Origin: an uncultured Microbulbifer sp.
GTDB taxonomy: Bacteria > Pseudomonadota > Gammaproteobacteria > Pseudomonadales > Cellvibrionaceae
Reading direction: 5' to 3'
DNA: 64,000 bases
Assembly (NCBI RefSeq): GCF_947504145.1
Contig: NZ_CANNGQ010000001.1
Coordinates: 1,238,737-1,302,736, forward strand
Under the pieces are notes generated by a model. It had not been told where the DNA came from and did no database searches. It saw nothing but the letters and a program-made list of their open reading frames with translations. The position numbers were made by a program, and so were the translations under genes. Below, one piece after another: positions 6,917 through 20,100 of this stretch. Every line of letters starts with the position of its first letter. Position 1 is the first letter of the stretch.

Positions 6917-9532
6917 GTGCTTGAAGCCTATCGCAAACACGTCGCCGAGCGCGCCGAACAAGATATCCCACCCAAGCCCCTGAACGCCGAACAGGTTGCC
7001 GGGCTGGTTGAACTGCTGAAAAGCCCACCCGCCGGTGAAGAGCAGGAACTGCTGGACCTGATCACCAACCGCGTACCGCCGGGTGTGGACGAGGCCGCCT
7101 ACGTTAAAGCCGGTTTCCTCACCGCCATCGTCAAGGGCGAGGCCGAGTCCCCGCTGATCGATAAAGAACACGCCACCAAACTGCTGGGCATGATGCTCGG
7201 CGGCTACAACATCGCCACCCTGGTAGACCTGCTGGACGACAAAGACCTGGCAGAACTCGCCGGTGAGCAGCTGAAAGGCACCCTGCTGATGTTCGACGCC
7301 TTCCACGACGTGGAAGAGAAAGCCAAAGCAGGCAACGAAGTGGCCAAGGCCGTAATCCAGTCCTGGGCCGACGGCGAATGGTTCACCAAGCGCAACAAGG
7401 TTGCCGAGAGCATCAAGGTTGCCGTATTCAAGGTGACCGGCGAAACCAATACCGACGACCTGTCTCCGGCTCCGGATGCCTGGTCCCGCCCGGACATCCC
7501 CCTGCACGCGCGCGCCATGTACAAAATGACCCGCGACGGCCTCACGCCTGAAGAACACGGCGTAACCGGCCCGATGAAGCAGGTTGCCGAGGTACAGGAA
7601 AAAGGCTACCCGGTTGCCTTCGTGGGCGACGTTGTGGGTACCGGCTCTTCCCGTAAGTCCGCCACCAACTCCGTACTGTGGTTCTTCGGTGACGACCTGC
7701 CGGGCGTACCGAACAAGAAAGGCGGTGGTATCTGTATCGGCGGTAAAGTAGCCCCGATCTTCTACAACACCATGGAAGACGCCGGTGCACTGGTCTTCGA
7801 AGCGCCGGTTGACGACCTCAACATGGGCGACATCATCGAGATCCGCCCCTACGAAGGTAAAATCCTCGCCGAAGACGGCAAGGTTCTGTCCGAGTTTGAA
7901 CTGAAGTCTGACGTACTGCTGGACGAAGTGCAGGCTGGTGGCCGTATCAACCTGATCGTTGGCCGCGGTCTGACCACCAAGGCCCGCGAATCTCTGGGCC
8001 TGCCGGCGTCTGACCTGTTCCGCCTGCCGGAGCAGCCGAACGACACTGGCAAGGGTTTCACCCTGGCACAGAAAATGGTCGGTAAAGCCTGCGGTATCGA
8101 CGGCGTTCGCCCCGGCACCTACTGCGAGCCGAAGATGACCACCGTCGGTTCCCAGGACACCACGGGCCCGATGACCCGCGACGAACTGAAAGACCTGGCG
8201 TGTCTCGGCTTCCAGGCCGACCTCACCATGCAGTCTTTCTGTCACACCGCGGCTTACCCCAAGCCCGTTGATATCGACACCCAGCACACCCTGCCGGACT
8301 TCATCATGAACCGCGGCGGCGTTTCCCTGCGTCCGGGCGACGGCATCATTCACAGCTGGCTGAACCGCATGCTGCTGCCGGACACCGTCGGTACCGGTGG
8401 TGATTCCCACACCCGCTTCCCCATGGGCATCTCCTTCCCGGCCGGTTCCGGTCTGGTTGCCTTTGCCGCGGCCACCGGCGTAATGCCGCTGGATATGCCG
8501 GAATCCGTACTGGTGCGCTTCAAAGGCGAAATGCAGCCGGGCATCACCCTGCGCGACCTGGTACACGCCATTCCTTACTACGCGATCCAGGAAGGCCTGC
8601 TGACCGTCGAGAAGAAAGGCAAGAAGAACATCTTCTCCGGCCGCATCCTCGAGATCGAAGGTCTGGACGCTCTGACCGTAGAGCAGGCGTTCGAACTGTC
8701 CGACGCCTCCGCCGAGCGCTCCGCCGCTGGCTGTACCATCAAGCTGCCGGAAGACTCCATCTCCGAGTACCTGCGTTCCAACATCACCCTGCTGCGCTGG
8801 ATGATTGCGGAAGGCTACGGCGACAAGCGCACCCTGGAGCGTCGCGCACGCGCCATGGAAGCCTGGCTGGAAAAACCGGAACTGATGAGCGCCGACGCCG
8901 ACGCGGAGTACGCGGCCGTGATCGAAATCGATCTGGCAGAAGTGAAAGAGCCCATCGTGTGCTGCCCGAACGACCCGGACGACGCCAAGCTGCTGTCTGA
9001 CGTGGCCGGCGACAAGGTAGACGAAGTGTTCATCGGCTCCTGCATGACCAACATCGGTCACTTCCGCGCCGCAGGTAAACTGCTGCAGCAACATAAAGGT
9101 GGTATCTCCACCCGCATGTGGATCTCGCCGCCTACCAAGATGGACGAGCACCAGCTGATGGAAGAAGGCTACTACAACATCTACGGCGCAGCCGGTGCAC
9201 GCACCGAAATGCCCGGATGCTCCCTGTGCATGGGTAACCAGGCACGTGTAGCCCCGAACAGCACCGTACTGTCCACCTCCACCCGTAACTTCCCGAACCG
9301 CCTCGGCGACGGTGCCAACGTGTACCTGACCTCCGCGGAACTGGCCTCTGTAGGCGCCATCCTGGGCAAACTGCCGACCCCGGCGGAATACCAGGAATAC
9401 GCCCAGAACCTGAACTCCATGTCTGCGGAAATCTACCGCTACCTGAACTTCGACCAGATTGAAGACTTCCAGAAGTCTGCCGAAGAAGGTAAGCGCATTG
9501 CCGCGACCGAGATTCAGGATGTTGCGGTTTAA
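6917..9532 (+). CDS. acnB: bifunctional aconitate hydratase 2 / 2-methylisocitrate dehydratase
   Basis: TCA-cycle [4Fe-4S] enzyme isomerising citrate and isocitrate via cis-aconitate. The chosen GTG at 6917 (871 aa) begins [15 protein letters not shown], matching the E. coli AcnB start [13 protein letters not shown], and has GAGGGA 7 nt upstream; an ATG at 6845 would add 24 residues with no family counterpart. AcnB order is visible: HEAT-like domain, swivel domain, then catalytic domains. The cluster cysteines are in [15 protein letters not shown] and [13 protein letters not shown] near the C-terminus. It is a single-gene unit ending at a strong terminator. Identification is firm. Confidence 0.97.
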   Translation: MLEAYRKHVAERAEQDIPPKPLNAEQVAGLVELLKSPPAGEEQELLDLITNRVPPGVDEAAYVKAGFLTAIVKGEAESPLIDKEHATKLLGMMLGGYNIATLVDLLDDKDLAELAGEQLKGTLLMFDAFHDVEEKAKAGNEVAKAVIQSWADGEWFTKRNKVAESIKVAVFKVTGETNTDDLSPAPDAWSRPDIPLHARAMYKMTRDGLTPEEHGVTGPMKQVAEVQEKGYPVAFVGDVVGTGSSRKSATNSVLWFFGDDLPGVPNKKGGGICIGGKVAPIFYNTMEDAGALVFEAPVDDLNMGDIIEIRPYEGKILAEDGKVLSEFELKSDVLLDEVQAGGRINLIVGRGLTTKARESLGLPASDLFRLPEQPNDTGKGFTLAQKMVGKACGIDGVRPGTYCEPKMTTVGSQDTTGPMTRDELKDLACLGFQADLTMQSFCHTAAYPKPVDIDTQHTLPDFIMNRGGVSLRPGDGIIHSWLNRMLLPDTVGTGGDSHTRFPMGISFPAGSGLVAFAAATGVMPLDMPESVLVRFKGEMQPGITLRDLVHAIPYYAIQEGLLTVEKKGKKNIFSGRILEIEGLDALTVEQAFELSDASAERSAAGCTIKLPEDSISEYLRSNITLLRWMIAEGYGDKRTLERRARAMEAWLEKPELMSADADAEYAAVIEIDLAEVKEPIVCCPNDPDDAKLLSDVAGDKVDEVFIGSCMTNIGHFRAAGKLLQQHKGGISTRMWISPPTKMDEHQLMEEGYYNIYGAAGARTEMPGCSLCMGNQARVAPNSTVLSTSTRNFPNRLGDGANVYLTSAELASVGAILGKLPTPAEYQEYAQNLNSMSAEIYRYLNFDQIEDFQKSAEEGKRIAATEIQDVAV

Positions 9533-9567
9533 GGTTTTCACCTAAATCGTGAGCTGAAGCTCTACAG

Positions 9568-9600
9568 AAAGCCTCGCTTGTAAAAGCGGGGCTTTTTTTT
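9568..9600 (+). terminator. rho-independent terminator of acnB
   Basis: Stem AAAGCCtCGCTT / AAGCGgGGCTTT with a GTAA loop, followed by a run of T, starting 36 bp after the acnB stop. Confidence 0.9.
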
Positions 9601-9635
9601 CGCTGCTGACAAACCTTTGACGGAGAAGAGCGACT

Positions 9636-10067
9636 ATGAAATTGAACTGGGAAATCAGTAAAGAGTCTGGGCCGACGGATGCTGCAGAGGGGAAGGATCG
9701 CGAACAAATCATTCATCGTTCGATGATCAATTGCGCATCGGAGCAGGAGGTGCAGAGTGCCATCGATGCCAGTATTGCGAAGGCCTGTGAACTTCTGGAG
9801 CGCTCCGTTCAGGACGATTCAAGGTATCTGCTGTTCGGCTGGGCGGCCGACACGTCAACGCTAACCGTTGTCGTCACCGACGACGACAAAGTGCGGGACT
9901 CCGAAGATGTGGTGCTGTGTCGTTTCGTCACGAACGATCTGCAGCTCGATACCGAAGATATTCAATTCTGGATCAAAGACTACCTGACAACCTGCTCCGA
10001 ATTTTTACGTTATTCGCTGATTGCGGCATTTCATCAAAACACCAGAGCAACCTGCACACTACTTTGA
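9636..10067 (+). CDS. hypothetical protein
   Basis: A 143-aa acidic soluble protein with no signal peptide or membrane segment and no recognised domain. A helix-rich first half (SEQEVQSAIDASIAKACELL) is followed by beta-like stretches (RYLLFGWAAD, STLTVVVTDDD, EDVVLCRFV). A GGAGAAG precedes the ATG by 8 nt. It lies just after the acnB terminator and 12 bp before the next gene, so the two probably form a small operon. Its codon use looks looser than that of acnB, as expected for a weakly expressed accessory gene. Function unknown. Confidence 0.65.
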   Translation: MKLNWEISKESGPTDAAEGKDREQIIHRSMINCASEQEVQSAIDASIAKACELLERSVQDDSRYLLFGWAADTSTLTVVVTDDDKVRDSEDVVLCRFVTNDLQLDTEDIQFWIKDYLTTCSEFLRYSLIAAFHQNTRATCTLL

Positions 10068-10079
10068 TCGGGAACGCCA

Positions 10080-10550
10080 ATGCCTACGTTCAATTACCTG
10101 GGTACTGACACCCCATCACTGGTGCTCTACCTTCCCCATCGCCCACAGGGCCTGGATCAACTGGTAAACACGCCCGATGCCGGGCTATTGATGGAGAACA
10201 ATTCCAACCACTGGCGTAAAATTGTGACGCTTCTGGCCAAGGTAGCCAGCCCGGATGAGGATTGGCGCCGCTTTCGCGACGGCGCCTTGTTTCAGCATAC
10301 CGCGTTGTGCTTTGCCGAAGCACTGGTGGATCGGAGTACATGGCACTGGATTGGTGGGAAAGAAAATATACAGCGTTTCGATCTCGATGGCCTGAACGCG
10401 CCACCGCTGCCAGAAGCCCCTGACATAGCCATCGACTGTAAAAAACGGATACTTCTGACGCCCTACCCCGACTACCGTCAGATCAGCAATACAAAGGTAA
10501 GCCAGATACGCGCGGCGCTGGATAAAGAGGGCTTCTATACACCGGTTTAG
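10080..10550 (+). CDS. hypothetical protein
   Basis: A 156-aa soluble protein. Recognisable local features are LVLYLPHRPQGLDQLVN near the N-terminus, a tryptophan-rich centre (NHWRKIV, DWRRFRDGALF, STWHWIGGKEN) and a C-terminal VSQIRAALDKEGFYTPV. It may belong to a conserved gammaproteobacterial family of unknown function, but I cannot name it with confidence. It follows the preceding hypothetical gene by 12 bp and is convergent with the next minus-strand gene. Confidence 0.65.
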   Translation: MPTFNYLGTDTPSLVLYLPHRPQGLDQLVNTPDAGLLMENNSNHWRKIVTLLAKVASPDEDWRRFRDGALFQHTALCFAEALVDRSTWHWIGGKENIQRFDLDGLNAPPLPEAPDIAIDCKKRILLTPYPDYRQISNTKVSQIRAALDKEGFYTPV

Positions 10551-10605
10551 GGGCCATTTTCAGCAACAGCCCCTGAGATAGTCGGGCATTAACAGCAATG
10601 CTGAA

Positions 10606-11175
10606 TCAACGACGGGAGAGCGTCGATCCGCGGGCATCCAGCCCTGCGAGAATACGCTTCATTTCATCCGCTTCTTCCTGCACCTTCTTCGCTTTCGCGG
10701 CAGCAATACGCGCTTTTTCCGCTTCAATACCTTCCTTGATTGCGCGCTCTTTGGCGGCACTGCCGGTGCGGCCGGTCGCAAGCTTTTCTTTTACTGGCTT
10801 TGCGGTCTTGGGTTTCGCGGATGCGCCGGACGTGGCCTTGACACGACTCGCTCGTGGCTTCGGCTTGGGCGCCAGGGCGGACTGGGTAGTGCCGGGCTTT
10901 ACAGTCTTGATGCCAACGAGGCTTTTGGCGTTGAGCGAGTCCAGCGCCTCGTCCACCATCTCCAGCAGCTCGATGCGGTCTTCAGCAACGGCAAACAGGC
11001 TTGGGGTAAAGGAGGATGCACCGAATTTCTTTAGCTCGTCAAAAAAGGGGTGATCGATGCCCAACGGAAGCGCAGCCTGGATCTGCTGAAAGCGGTCCTC
11101 CGGGGTAATCCCTTCGCGCGCGGTGCCCACCCATACTTGATCCGTATCTTCATTGGTCAGGGTAAATACGATCAT
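10606..11175 (-). CDS. GIY-YIG-like domain protein with Ala/Lys-rich tail
   Basis: A 189-aa protein in two parts. Residues 1-93 look like a divergent GIY-YIG fold: IVFTLTN takes the place of GIY, VWVG the place of YIG, DRFQQI could supply the catalytic Arg helix, and ELKKFGASSF followed by a Glu-rich helix matches the end of the domain. The two signature tyrosines are replaced, so nuclease activity is doubtful. Residues 94-189 are a basic, low-complexity tail (PKPKPRASRVKATSG, AKERAIKEGIEAEKARIAAA), which could bind nucleic acid or form a coiled coil. The family name is inference from pattern only. Confidence 0.65.
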   Translation of the reverse strand: MIVFTLTNEDTDQVWVGTAREGITPEDRFQQIQAALPLGIDHPFFDELKKFGASSFTPSLFAVAEDRIELLEMVDEALDSLNAKSLVGIKTVKPGTTQSALAPKPKPRASRVKATSGASAKPKTAKPVKEKLATGRTGSAAKERAIKEGIEAEKARIAAAKAKKVQEEADEMKRILAGLDARGSTLSRR

Positions 11176-11350
11176 AGAATCTCAGTCAACCTCTTCAAGC
11201 TCAAACGCACAGGTCAAATGTGACGCGAACATGCACAATTATGACCTGCCAAAAGGCCGCGCATTCTAATGATATAAAAGTAAAAGTGCAGACTTGACTT
11301 GTAGATCGACCTCATTACATTTGCGCGAGAATATTTATCACTGCGAAACC

Positions 11351-12196
11351 ATGAATCTCCCCTATTTCCTCGGCTGCCCCCAATGGCAACACCCCGCGTG
11401 GAATGCCCGCTTGCCCGCGGGCTCGGCGCCTCTCGAACGCTACAGTCAGGTGTTGAACTGCGTGGAAGGGAATACGACGTTCTACGCCACCCCGAGTCAG
11501 GCGCAATGTGCACAGTGGCGGAGTCAGGTTTCCGATGATTTTCGCTTCTTGCTGAAATTCCCGCGCAGTATCAGCCACGACCATTTGCTGGCGCCACCGG
11601 AAAAGGACGTACGGGACTTTTTTGAAATTGTTTCGCCGCTATACGATGTACTGGGCCCATTTCTACTGCAGCTGCCGGCAAATTTCGGGCCTCAGCACCT
11701 CAGTAACCTGTGGCGCTTTATCGATGAATTGCCACCGCCGCTGACCTGTACGGTGGAAGTCCGCCACCCTGCGTTTTTTCACAAAGGCGATGCAGAGCGC
11801 ACGCTGAACCGCGGGCTGCGGGAGCGCAAATGTGCCCGAGTATGCCTGGACAGCCGCGGTCTGTTTGCGGCAAAAGCGGAGTCTCCGTCGATGATCGACG
11901 CCCAGCGCAAGAAACCCAATGTACCGGTGCACCTGCTGCCGGTGGATGCGCCACCGGTAATTCGCTATATCGGCCACCCTGACCTGGAGAGCAACCGGGA
12001 ATATCTAACGCCCTGGGTCGAGCGCGTGGCGCAGTGGATCGAGCAGGGACAACGGCCGTTTATGTTTATCCATATGCCGGACAATGGGGACGCACTGAAT
12101 CTGGTCACCCTCTGGAGCGAACTGCTGCACGCCCGCCTACCGCAAGCACCCGTGCTGAACTTCAACGCAAAACAGCCCCAGATGGGGCTGTTTTAA
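11351..12196 (+). CDS. DUF72 (YecE-like) TIM-barrel protein
   Basis: A 281-aa protein of the DUF72 family, a TIM-barrel fold of unknown enzymatic role. Family features are FLGCPQWQHPAWNA at the N-terminus, VEGNTTFYATPS near residue 40, RFLLKFPRSISHD, and the conserved TVEVRHPAFF in the middle, ending with FIHMPDNGDA. The ATG at 11351 fits the family start; an in-frame TTG at 11294 would add 19 residues with no counterpart. The stop codon lies inside a terminator stem. Confidence 0.88.
   Translation: MNLPYFLGCPQWQHPAWNARLPAGSAPLERYSQVLNCVEGNTTFYATPSQAQCAQWRSQVSDDFRFLLKFPRSISHDHLLAPPEKDVRDFFEIVSPLYDVLGPFLLQLPANFGPQHLSNLWRFIDELPPPLTCTVEVRHPAFFHKGDAERTLNRGLRERKCARVCLDSRGLFAAKAESPSMIDAQRKKPNVPVHLLPVDAPPVIRYIGHPDLESNREYLTPWVERVAQWIEQGQRPFMFIHMPDNGDALNLVTLWSELLHARLPQAPVLNFNAKQPQMGLF
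12169..12194 (+). terminator. terminator overlapping the DUF72 gene stop codon
   Basis: AAAACAGCCCC and GGGGCTGTTTT form an inverted repeat around a short loop. The stop TAA at 12194-12196 begins at the last base of the 3' arm, so the terminator is encoded by the last codons. Confidence 0.75.
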
Positions 12197-12216
12197 CAGC
12201 ATCGCAGGCCAAACAG

Positions 12217-13374
12217 TCAGAACGTATAGGTCAACGCGGCAAAGCCCTTGAGCACATAATCGTCGCCCACAATGGGGCTATCCGATATATCATCGCCGAG
12301 ATACTCGGCATTGACATCCAACACCAGCCGCCAGTGCTCGGTTATTTCCAGCATACCGCCAATACCCGCTTCCACGGTTACGGTACTGCCCACATCGTAA
12401 ACGGGGCGGCCGGGCAAAGCGGCCCAGGCTGGCACGCCAAAATCATAGTTGGCAAGATCGCTACTCAACCAGTTCACCCCAATGGACGGCGCCCAGCTGA
12501 CAGTGCCGGTCTGAAACCCTCTGGAAAGCCGCAGTTCGGCGGTGCCACCGCCGAAACGGTCGAGTACGTCGTGTTGATAGCGAAAATCCACATCGATTCT
12601 GTGTGGGCCGTCGTAGACCAACCCGACCCCGGCCATCAGTGTGCCATCCCGGTCACCCAACCCCACAAGAGCCGGGCTGTCGTTTTCCTCGTAAGCGCCA
12701 ACCCGATAGGTAGCATTGACCGCGAAGCGGAACGTATCGCTGCCCCAGAGACCATAACGCAAGCTGGGGCCGACCCACTGCAGGCGCTCGCCGAAATAGG
12801 TAATAGCGGGAATCACCTGAGTCACTGTGGAGTCTGAACCCACATACGGGCTACTGCGGCCAATCACCCCGAGACCCACACCCCACTGGCCCGACTCACC
12901 AAGAACCTGATACAGCTCGACCGAGACAGATTTGGTTTCTGTCTCCGCCAGCGGGAAACTCGCGCGCTGGAAGCTGGGTGGACCTTTTGGGCGGTACCCG
13001 TTGGACAGGCCGATTGGCTCTTTGGGAATACCGATAAACGTGCGATCAAGCGCACGATTATTGTTGTGATCGGCGTAGACAAGCAATGCCACGGCGCCAG
13101 AGGGTAAACCCGTGAGCTGGTAGACGCCCTCCGAGTTGACTGGTTGCACAACTTCCCGGATTGGGTTGCGAAAATCGCCGAACGCATCCGGGTCGTCATA
13201 GACCTGAAAAACCAGGGCGCCCTCGGTCGGTGGGTTCAGCACGCGCACTTGCAGCTCTGCCGCCGAGACGCCGCTCACTTGCAACATGGCCAGAGCGATT
13301 GCCACAAAACTCAAGATGGCCAGATTTGGTACTTTTTTAGGTACTGTTTTTGGTACTTGGTGCAGGACAGACAT
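12217..13374 (-). CDS. outer-membrane MipA/OmpV family protein with N-terminal DUF2141 domain
   Basis: A 385-aa exported protein. Residues 1-38 form a signal peptide (basic VPKKV, hydrophobic core, VSAAE cleavage region). Residues about 39-135 are DUF2141-like (VFQVYDDPDAF, YADHNNNRALDRTFIGIP), and the rest is a MipA-type beta barrel with alternating aromatic strands ending in the C-terminal Phe (FAALTYTF) typical of outer-membrane proteins. MipA proteins are linked to murein-synthesis scaffolding and OmpV to porin function. The ATG at 13374 has GGAGA 5 nt upstream; an in-frame start at 13416 is less likely. The two-domain arrangement is uncommon. Confidence 0.82.
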   Translation of the reverse strand: MSVLHQVPKTVPKKVPNLAILSFVAIALAMLQVSGVSAAELQVRVLNPPTEGALVFQVYDDPDAFGDFRNPIREVVQPVNSEGVYQLTGLPSGAVALLVYADHNNNRALDRTFIGIPKEPIGLSNGYRPKGPPSFQRASFPLAETETKSVSVELYQVLGESGQWGVGLGVIGRSSPYVGSDSTVTQVIPAITYFGERLQWVGPSLRYGLWGSDTFRFAVNATYRVGAYEENDSPALVGLGDRDGTLMAGVGLVYDGPHRIDVDFRYQHDVLDRFGGGTAELRLSRGFQTGTVSWAPSIGVNWLSSDLANYDFGVPAWAALPGRPVYDVGSTVTVEAGIGGMLEITEHWRLVLDVNAEYLGDDISDSPIVGDDYVLKGFAALTYTF

Positions 13375-13444
13375 CGAGTCTCCGTTTCCCCGGGAATTTC
13401 TCAGTATGGTACGCAAATTTCAGTGGCTGGATCACTGCTGGCGC

Positions 13445-13473
13445 TAAAAAAAAGGCGCCCCTCAGGGCGCCCA
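13445..13473 (-). terminator. rho-independent terminator of katG
   Basis: On the minus strand, GGCGCCC and GGGCGCC enclose a short loop and are followed by a run of nine T. It lies directly after the katG stop. Confidence 0.88.
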
Positions 13474-13499
13474 TTGGATTCAATAAAGAGCCGAAAGCG

Positions 13500-15999
<2,500 letters not shown>

Positions 16000-17127
16000 A
16001 TGCGGCCATTCCAACTCTTCACTGCAGCCCTGTGCGTTGCCCTCGCCACTTTTCCAGTGCGAGCGGCAGACGACATCACCGCAACGGCCCCCATTGCCGT
16101 TGAGGCCGTTGTAGCGCAACAGCGGCCAATCGTTGAAGAGGTGCCTGTCACCGGTACCATCAACCCTCTGCGGCAGGCGCTGATTTCCGCGGAAGTGGCA
16201 GGTTTGATTGAGGATATCCACGCAGATATCGGCGACCGGGTACAAAAAGGCGCCCCCCTGCTGAAACTGGACCCGGAACTCACCAGTATCAGCCGCGATG
16301 CCGCACTGGCCGAGGTGGATCGGGTGCGGGAGACACTGGCAGACAGCCGGCGGCGTCTGGCGGAACTGCAACGGCTGGTGGGCGACAATCATGTGGCCGA
16401 GACGGAAGTGGAAAGCCTGGGGTCAGAAGTACGCGAGCGCAGCGCACAACTGCAGGCGGCCCAGGTGGAAACCGCGCGCCTGGGTGCCCTGCTCCAGCGC
16501 CACCAGGTAAAAGCACCGTTCTCCGGCACCATCAGCCTGCGCGAGGTGGATCTGGGAGAGTGGGTGGAACCGGGGACCGCTCTGTTCGAGCTGGTCGATA
16601 CGGAGTCCCTGCGCGCAGACTTTCAGGTGCCACAGCGCTTCTTTCCCCGCCTTCGCCCGCAAACCCGTGTACGCGCCACCCTCGACACCGGCCACACGCT
16701 GGATACCCGGGTAGAACACAAAATCCCGGTGAGCCGCAGCGGCAGCCGCACGTTTCTGTTGCGTACGCGCATCACCCCCAACACACAAGATCGCCATACC
16801 CTGATACCGGGCATGTCTGTGTCCGCCGTGTTGCAATTGCAAAGCGACCGAGAGGGGGTCGCCGTGCCCCGGGATGCGGTATTGCGCTACCCGGATGGGC
16901 GCGTCACCGTATGGACTGCAGCGCCAGACAGTACCTGGGGCTCAACCGCTCAAGTGCAGGAGCGGCAGGTGACCACCGGACTCGGTTTTAACGGGCTGAT
17001 CGAAATCAAATCCGGCCTGGAAGCAGGCCAGCGGGTGATAGTACGGGGCAACGAAAGCCTGCAGCCCGGGCAGAAGGTGGTGCTCACGCGCGCAACAAAA
17101 TCCGATCCCGGGCCAGGCAGCCGCTGA
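16000..17127 (+). CDS. RND efflux periplasmic adaptor (membrane fusion) protein
   Basis: A 375-aa periplasmic adaptor linking an RND pump to an outer-membrane channel. A signal peptide covers residues 1-22 (cleavage near VRAAD). The lipoyl halves flank an alpha-hairpin: ALISAEVAGLIEDIHADIG, then a coiled-coil stretch with ETLADSRRRLAELQRL, then VKAPFSGTISLREVDLGEWV. Beta-barrel and membrane-proximal domains follow (LIPGMSVSAVLQL, GLEAGQRVIVRGNESLQPGQ). No lipobox is evident. Its stop overlaps the start of the pump gene by one base, so translation is coupled. No TolC-type gene is present nearby. Confidence 0.92.
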   Translation: MRPFQLFTAALCVALATFPVRAADDITATAPIAVEAVVAQQRPIVEEVPVTGTINPLRQALISAEVAGLIEDIHADIGDRVQKGAPLLKLDPELTSISRDAALAEVDRVRETLADSRRRLAELQRLVGDNHVAETEVESLGSEVRERSAQLQAAQVETARLGALLQRHQVKAPFSGTISLREVDLGEWVEPGTALFELVDTESLRADFQVPQRFFPRLRPQTRVRATLDTGHTLDTRVEHKIPVSRSGSRTFLLRTRITPNTQDRHTLIPGMSVSAVLQLQSDREGVAVPRDAVLRYPDGRVTVWTAAPDSTWGSTAQVQERQVTTGLGFNGLIEIKSGLEAGQRVIVRGNESLQPGQKVVLTRATKSDPGPGSR

Positions 17128-20100
17128 TGTTCGAACAGATCATCAAGAACGGCATTCTGGTGACGGTATCGGTGTTGATTATCGCCATCCTCGGCCTGGT
17201 TGCCGCCTTCCGTATCCCGGTACAGATGATTCCCGATCTGGAGGTGCGCACCATCTCCATCCGTACCAGCTGGCCCGGAGCTACACCACAGGATATCGAA
17301 AAGGAAATCCTGATCGAGCAAGAAGAATATCTGCGCAACATTCCTTATTTACAGGAACTTCAGTCCACCGCCGATCTGGGTTCGGCCGACATCGAACTCG
17401 AATTCCCCTTCGGTGTGGACATTCTGGAGACCCAGATTCGCGTCAACAACGCCCTCACCCAAGTACCCTCTTACCCCGAAAATGTGGACGAACCACGGGT
17501 CTACGCGACTTCGTTTTCCTCCAATGCGTTTATGTATTATCGAGTCGCGCCCCTGCCGGGCAATCCGCGCGAACTGGATATGGATATGTTGCGGGACTAT
17601 GTGGAAGACAATGTGCGCCCACGTATGTCTGGCGTGCCCGGGGTGGCGCAGGTGGATGTATATGGCGGCGCGGAGCGCCAGATCCAGATTCGCCTCAAGC
17701 CGGAACGCCTGACCGAGCGCAACCTCACGCTTACCGAAGTGCGGGCGGCGATCAGCGCCCGCAACCGGGATATATCCGGTGGCGAGGTGGAAAGCGGTAA
17801 ACGACGCTACCTGTTGCGCACCCTGGGGCGCTTCAAAGACCTCCAGGAGCTGCGCGCGCTCATCCTGCGCCGCGATGGCGACGGTATTGTGCGCCTTGGG
17901 GATGTGGCCGAGATCAAGCTGGACCACTTCAAGGTTCGCAGCAGTGCCTACGTTAACGGGCAGCCGGTGATCTTTCTTTCCATTCGCCGGGAAAGTGGTT
18001 CCAACGTGATAGCCATCAAGCGAGCCATGATGCAGGCGGTTACACAGATCAATAAGGAACTGCTGGAACCCCAGGGCATGCAGCTGGCGCTGACCGCCGA
18101 CGATGTAGGCTATGTCGAGTCGTCGGTATTCAACGTGTGGAAGAACCTGGCGCTGGGCGCCCTGTTAGCCACCGCCATCATGTATGCCTTCCTGCGCTCC
18201 CTCCGAACCACCGCACTGGGTGTGGTGGGTATTCCCATCTGTACCATCGCCGCGTTTATCGGCCTGCTGATTGCAGGGCGCACCATCAATGTGATCTCGC
18301 TCGCCGGGGTCGCCTTTTCAATTGGCATGACACTGGATAACAGCATCGTGGTGCTGGAGAGTATCGAGCTGGAGCGCCGCCGCGGCCTGGATCGACTGCA
18401 GGCCGCCATCAGCGGCGTTAAAAAAGTCTGGCCCGCCGTGCTCGCGTCTACGCTCACTACGGTGATGGTATTTCTGCCAGTGGTGTTTATAGCCGAGGAA
18501 GCCGGCCAGCTCTATTCGGATATCGCAATCGCCATTTCCGCGTCGATTCTGGTGTCTATGCTGGTGGCAATTACGGTAATCCCCACCGCCAGTGCACGCC
18601 TGAAATTCGACAGCACCTTGGATAGCAACCCCAAAAAACAGACCACCGACAAGCTGGCACACAGCAGGCTCCGCCGCGGTGTAATCGACCGGATTCATTG
18701 GTTACTGGCGTCGCCCACACGCCGGCTTTTCTGTATCGCCATCACCGCGCTATCCAGCCTGGCCATCGTTGTATTACTCACCCCGCCCGCTGAGTACCTG
18801 CCGGAGGGCGAAGAAGCCAAAACCTTTGCCAGTATGAACGCGCCGCCGGGCTACAACCTGGCCACCATGGAAGAAATCGGTCTGGAGCTGCAGGAGTACT
18901 TTTTGCCATTTCTGGATCAGCAACCAGAGGTGTTTGAGCGCGGTGAGGCGGAAGTACCGGCAATGAGATTTTTCATCATCCGGGTCTCGCCCCAGAGCCT
19001 GCGCATTATTGCCGAAACCAAAGACCCGCGGCACATCGACGAGCTGATGAACGCCATCGTGCGCAAATACGAGAGTTACCCCGGCATGCGTGCCTTCGCC
19101 ACCCGCGGCTCAATTATCAGCAGCAATGATGGCGGCACCCGCAGTGTGAACCTGGATATTTCTGGAGCCAACCTGGCAGACCTGTATCAGGTTGCCCGCA
19201 CCGCCTACAGCCGCGCGCAGGAAATTTTCGACAACCCGAATATTCAGACCCAGCCCGCCAGCCTGTCTCTGGCCCAGCCACTACTGGAAGTAAAACCGAA
19301 CTGGGAGCGTGCCGCGGAAGTGGGCATGAGTGCGGAAGATATCGGCTTTGCGGTGGCCGCGCTGACCGATGGTGCCTTCGTCAATGAGTTCTTTCTGGAC
19401 GACGACAAGATCGATATTTACCTCTACAACCAGCAGGGGCCGGAGGCCACGGTCGAGACCCTGGAACAGATCTTCGTCTACACCCCCACCGGCGCCGTAC
19501 TGCCGCTGTCGGAGCTGGCCCATATCGAAGAGTCCGTAGACACCGCCACGGTGCGCCGTATCGACGGCCGTCGCACCGTTTCCCTGAATATTATCCCGCC
19601 CCGCTCTGTGGCCCTGGAAACCGGCGTGGCCGCGGTGCGTACGCAACTGGTCCAGTACATGCGGGACAACGGACAGATCCCCCGCGGCGTATCCCTGAAT
19701 ATCTCCGGCGCTGCCGATCAACTGGATGCCACCCGCGCCTCGCTCAGCAGTAACTACCTGGTGGCACTCGCCATCATCTATCTGCTGATGGTCGCCATCT
19801 TTGCCCACTGGGGTTACCCGCTGCTAATCATGACCACCATTCCCCTGGGCATTGCCGGGGGTATCGCCGGTCTCGCGTTGCTGAATCTGGTGGGCGCGAT
19901 TCTGCGCAGCATGGGTTTCGAAGGGGTCCATCAGCCGTTCGACATGATCTCCATGCTGGGCTTTCTCATACTCATGGGTACCGTGGTCAACAACCCGATC
20001 CTGATCGTGCACCGGGCCATAGCCAACGTGAAGGAAGACGAAATGGAGGCAGTAGCGGCGGTTCAGGAGGCCGTGGACTCCCGCCTGCGCCCGATTGCGA

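Noticed and set aside
6911-9541. Very long open frame (876 codons) on the minus strand
   Set aside because: It is antisense to acnB, whose identity is certain; the translation is low in family features and results from strong codon bias.
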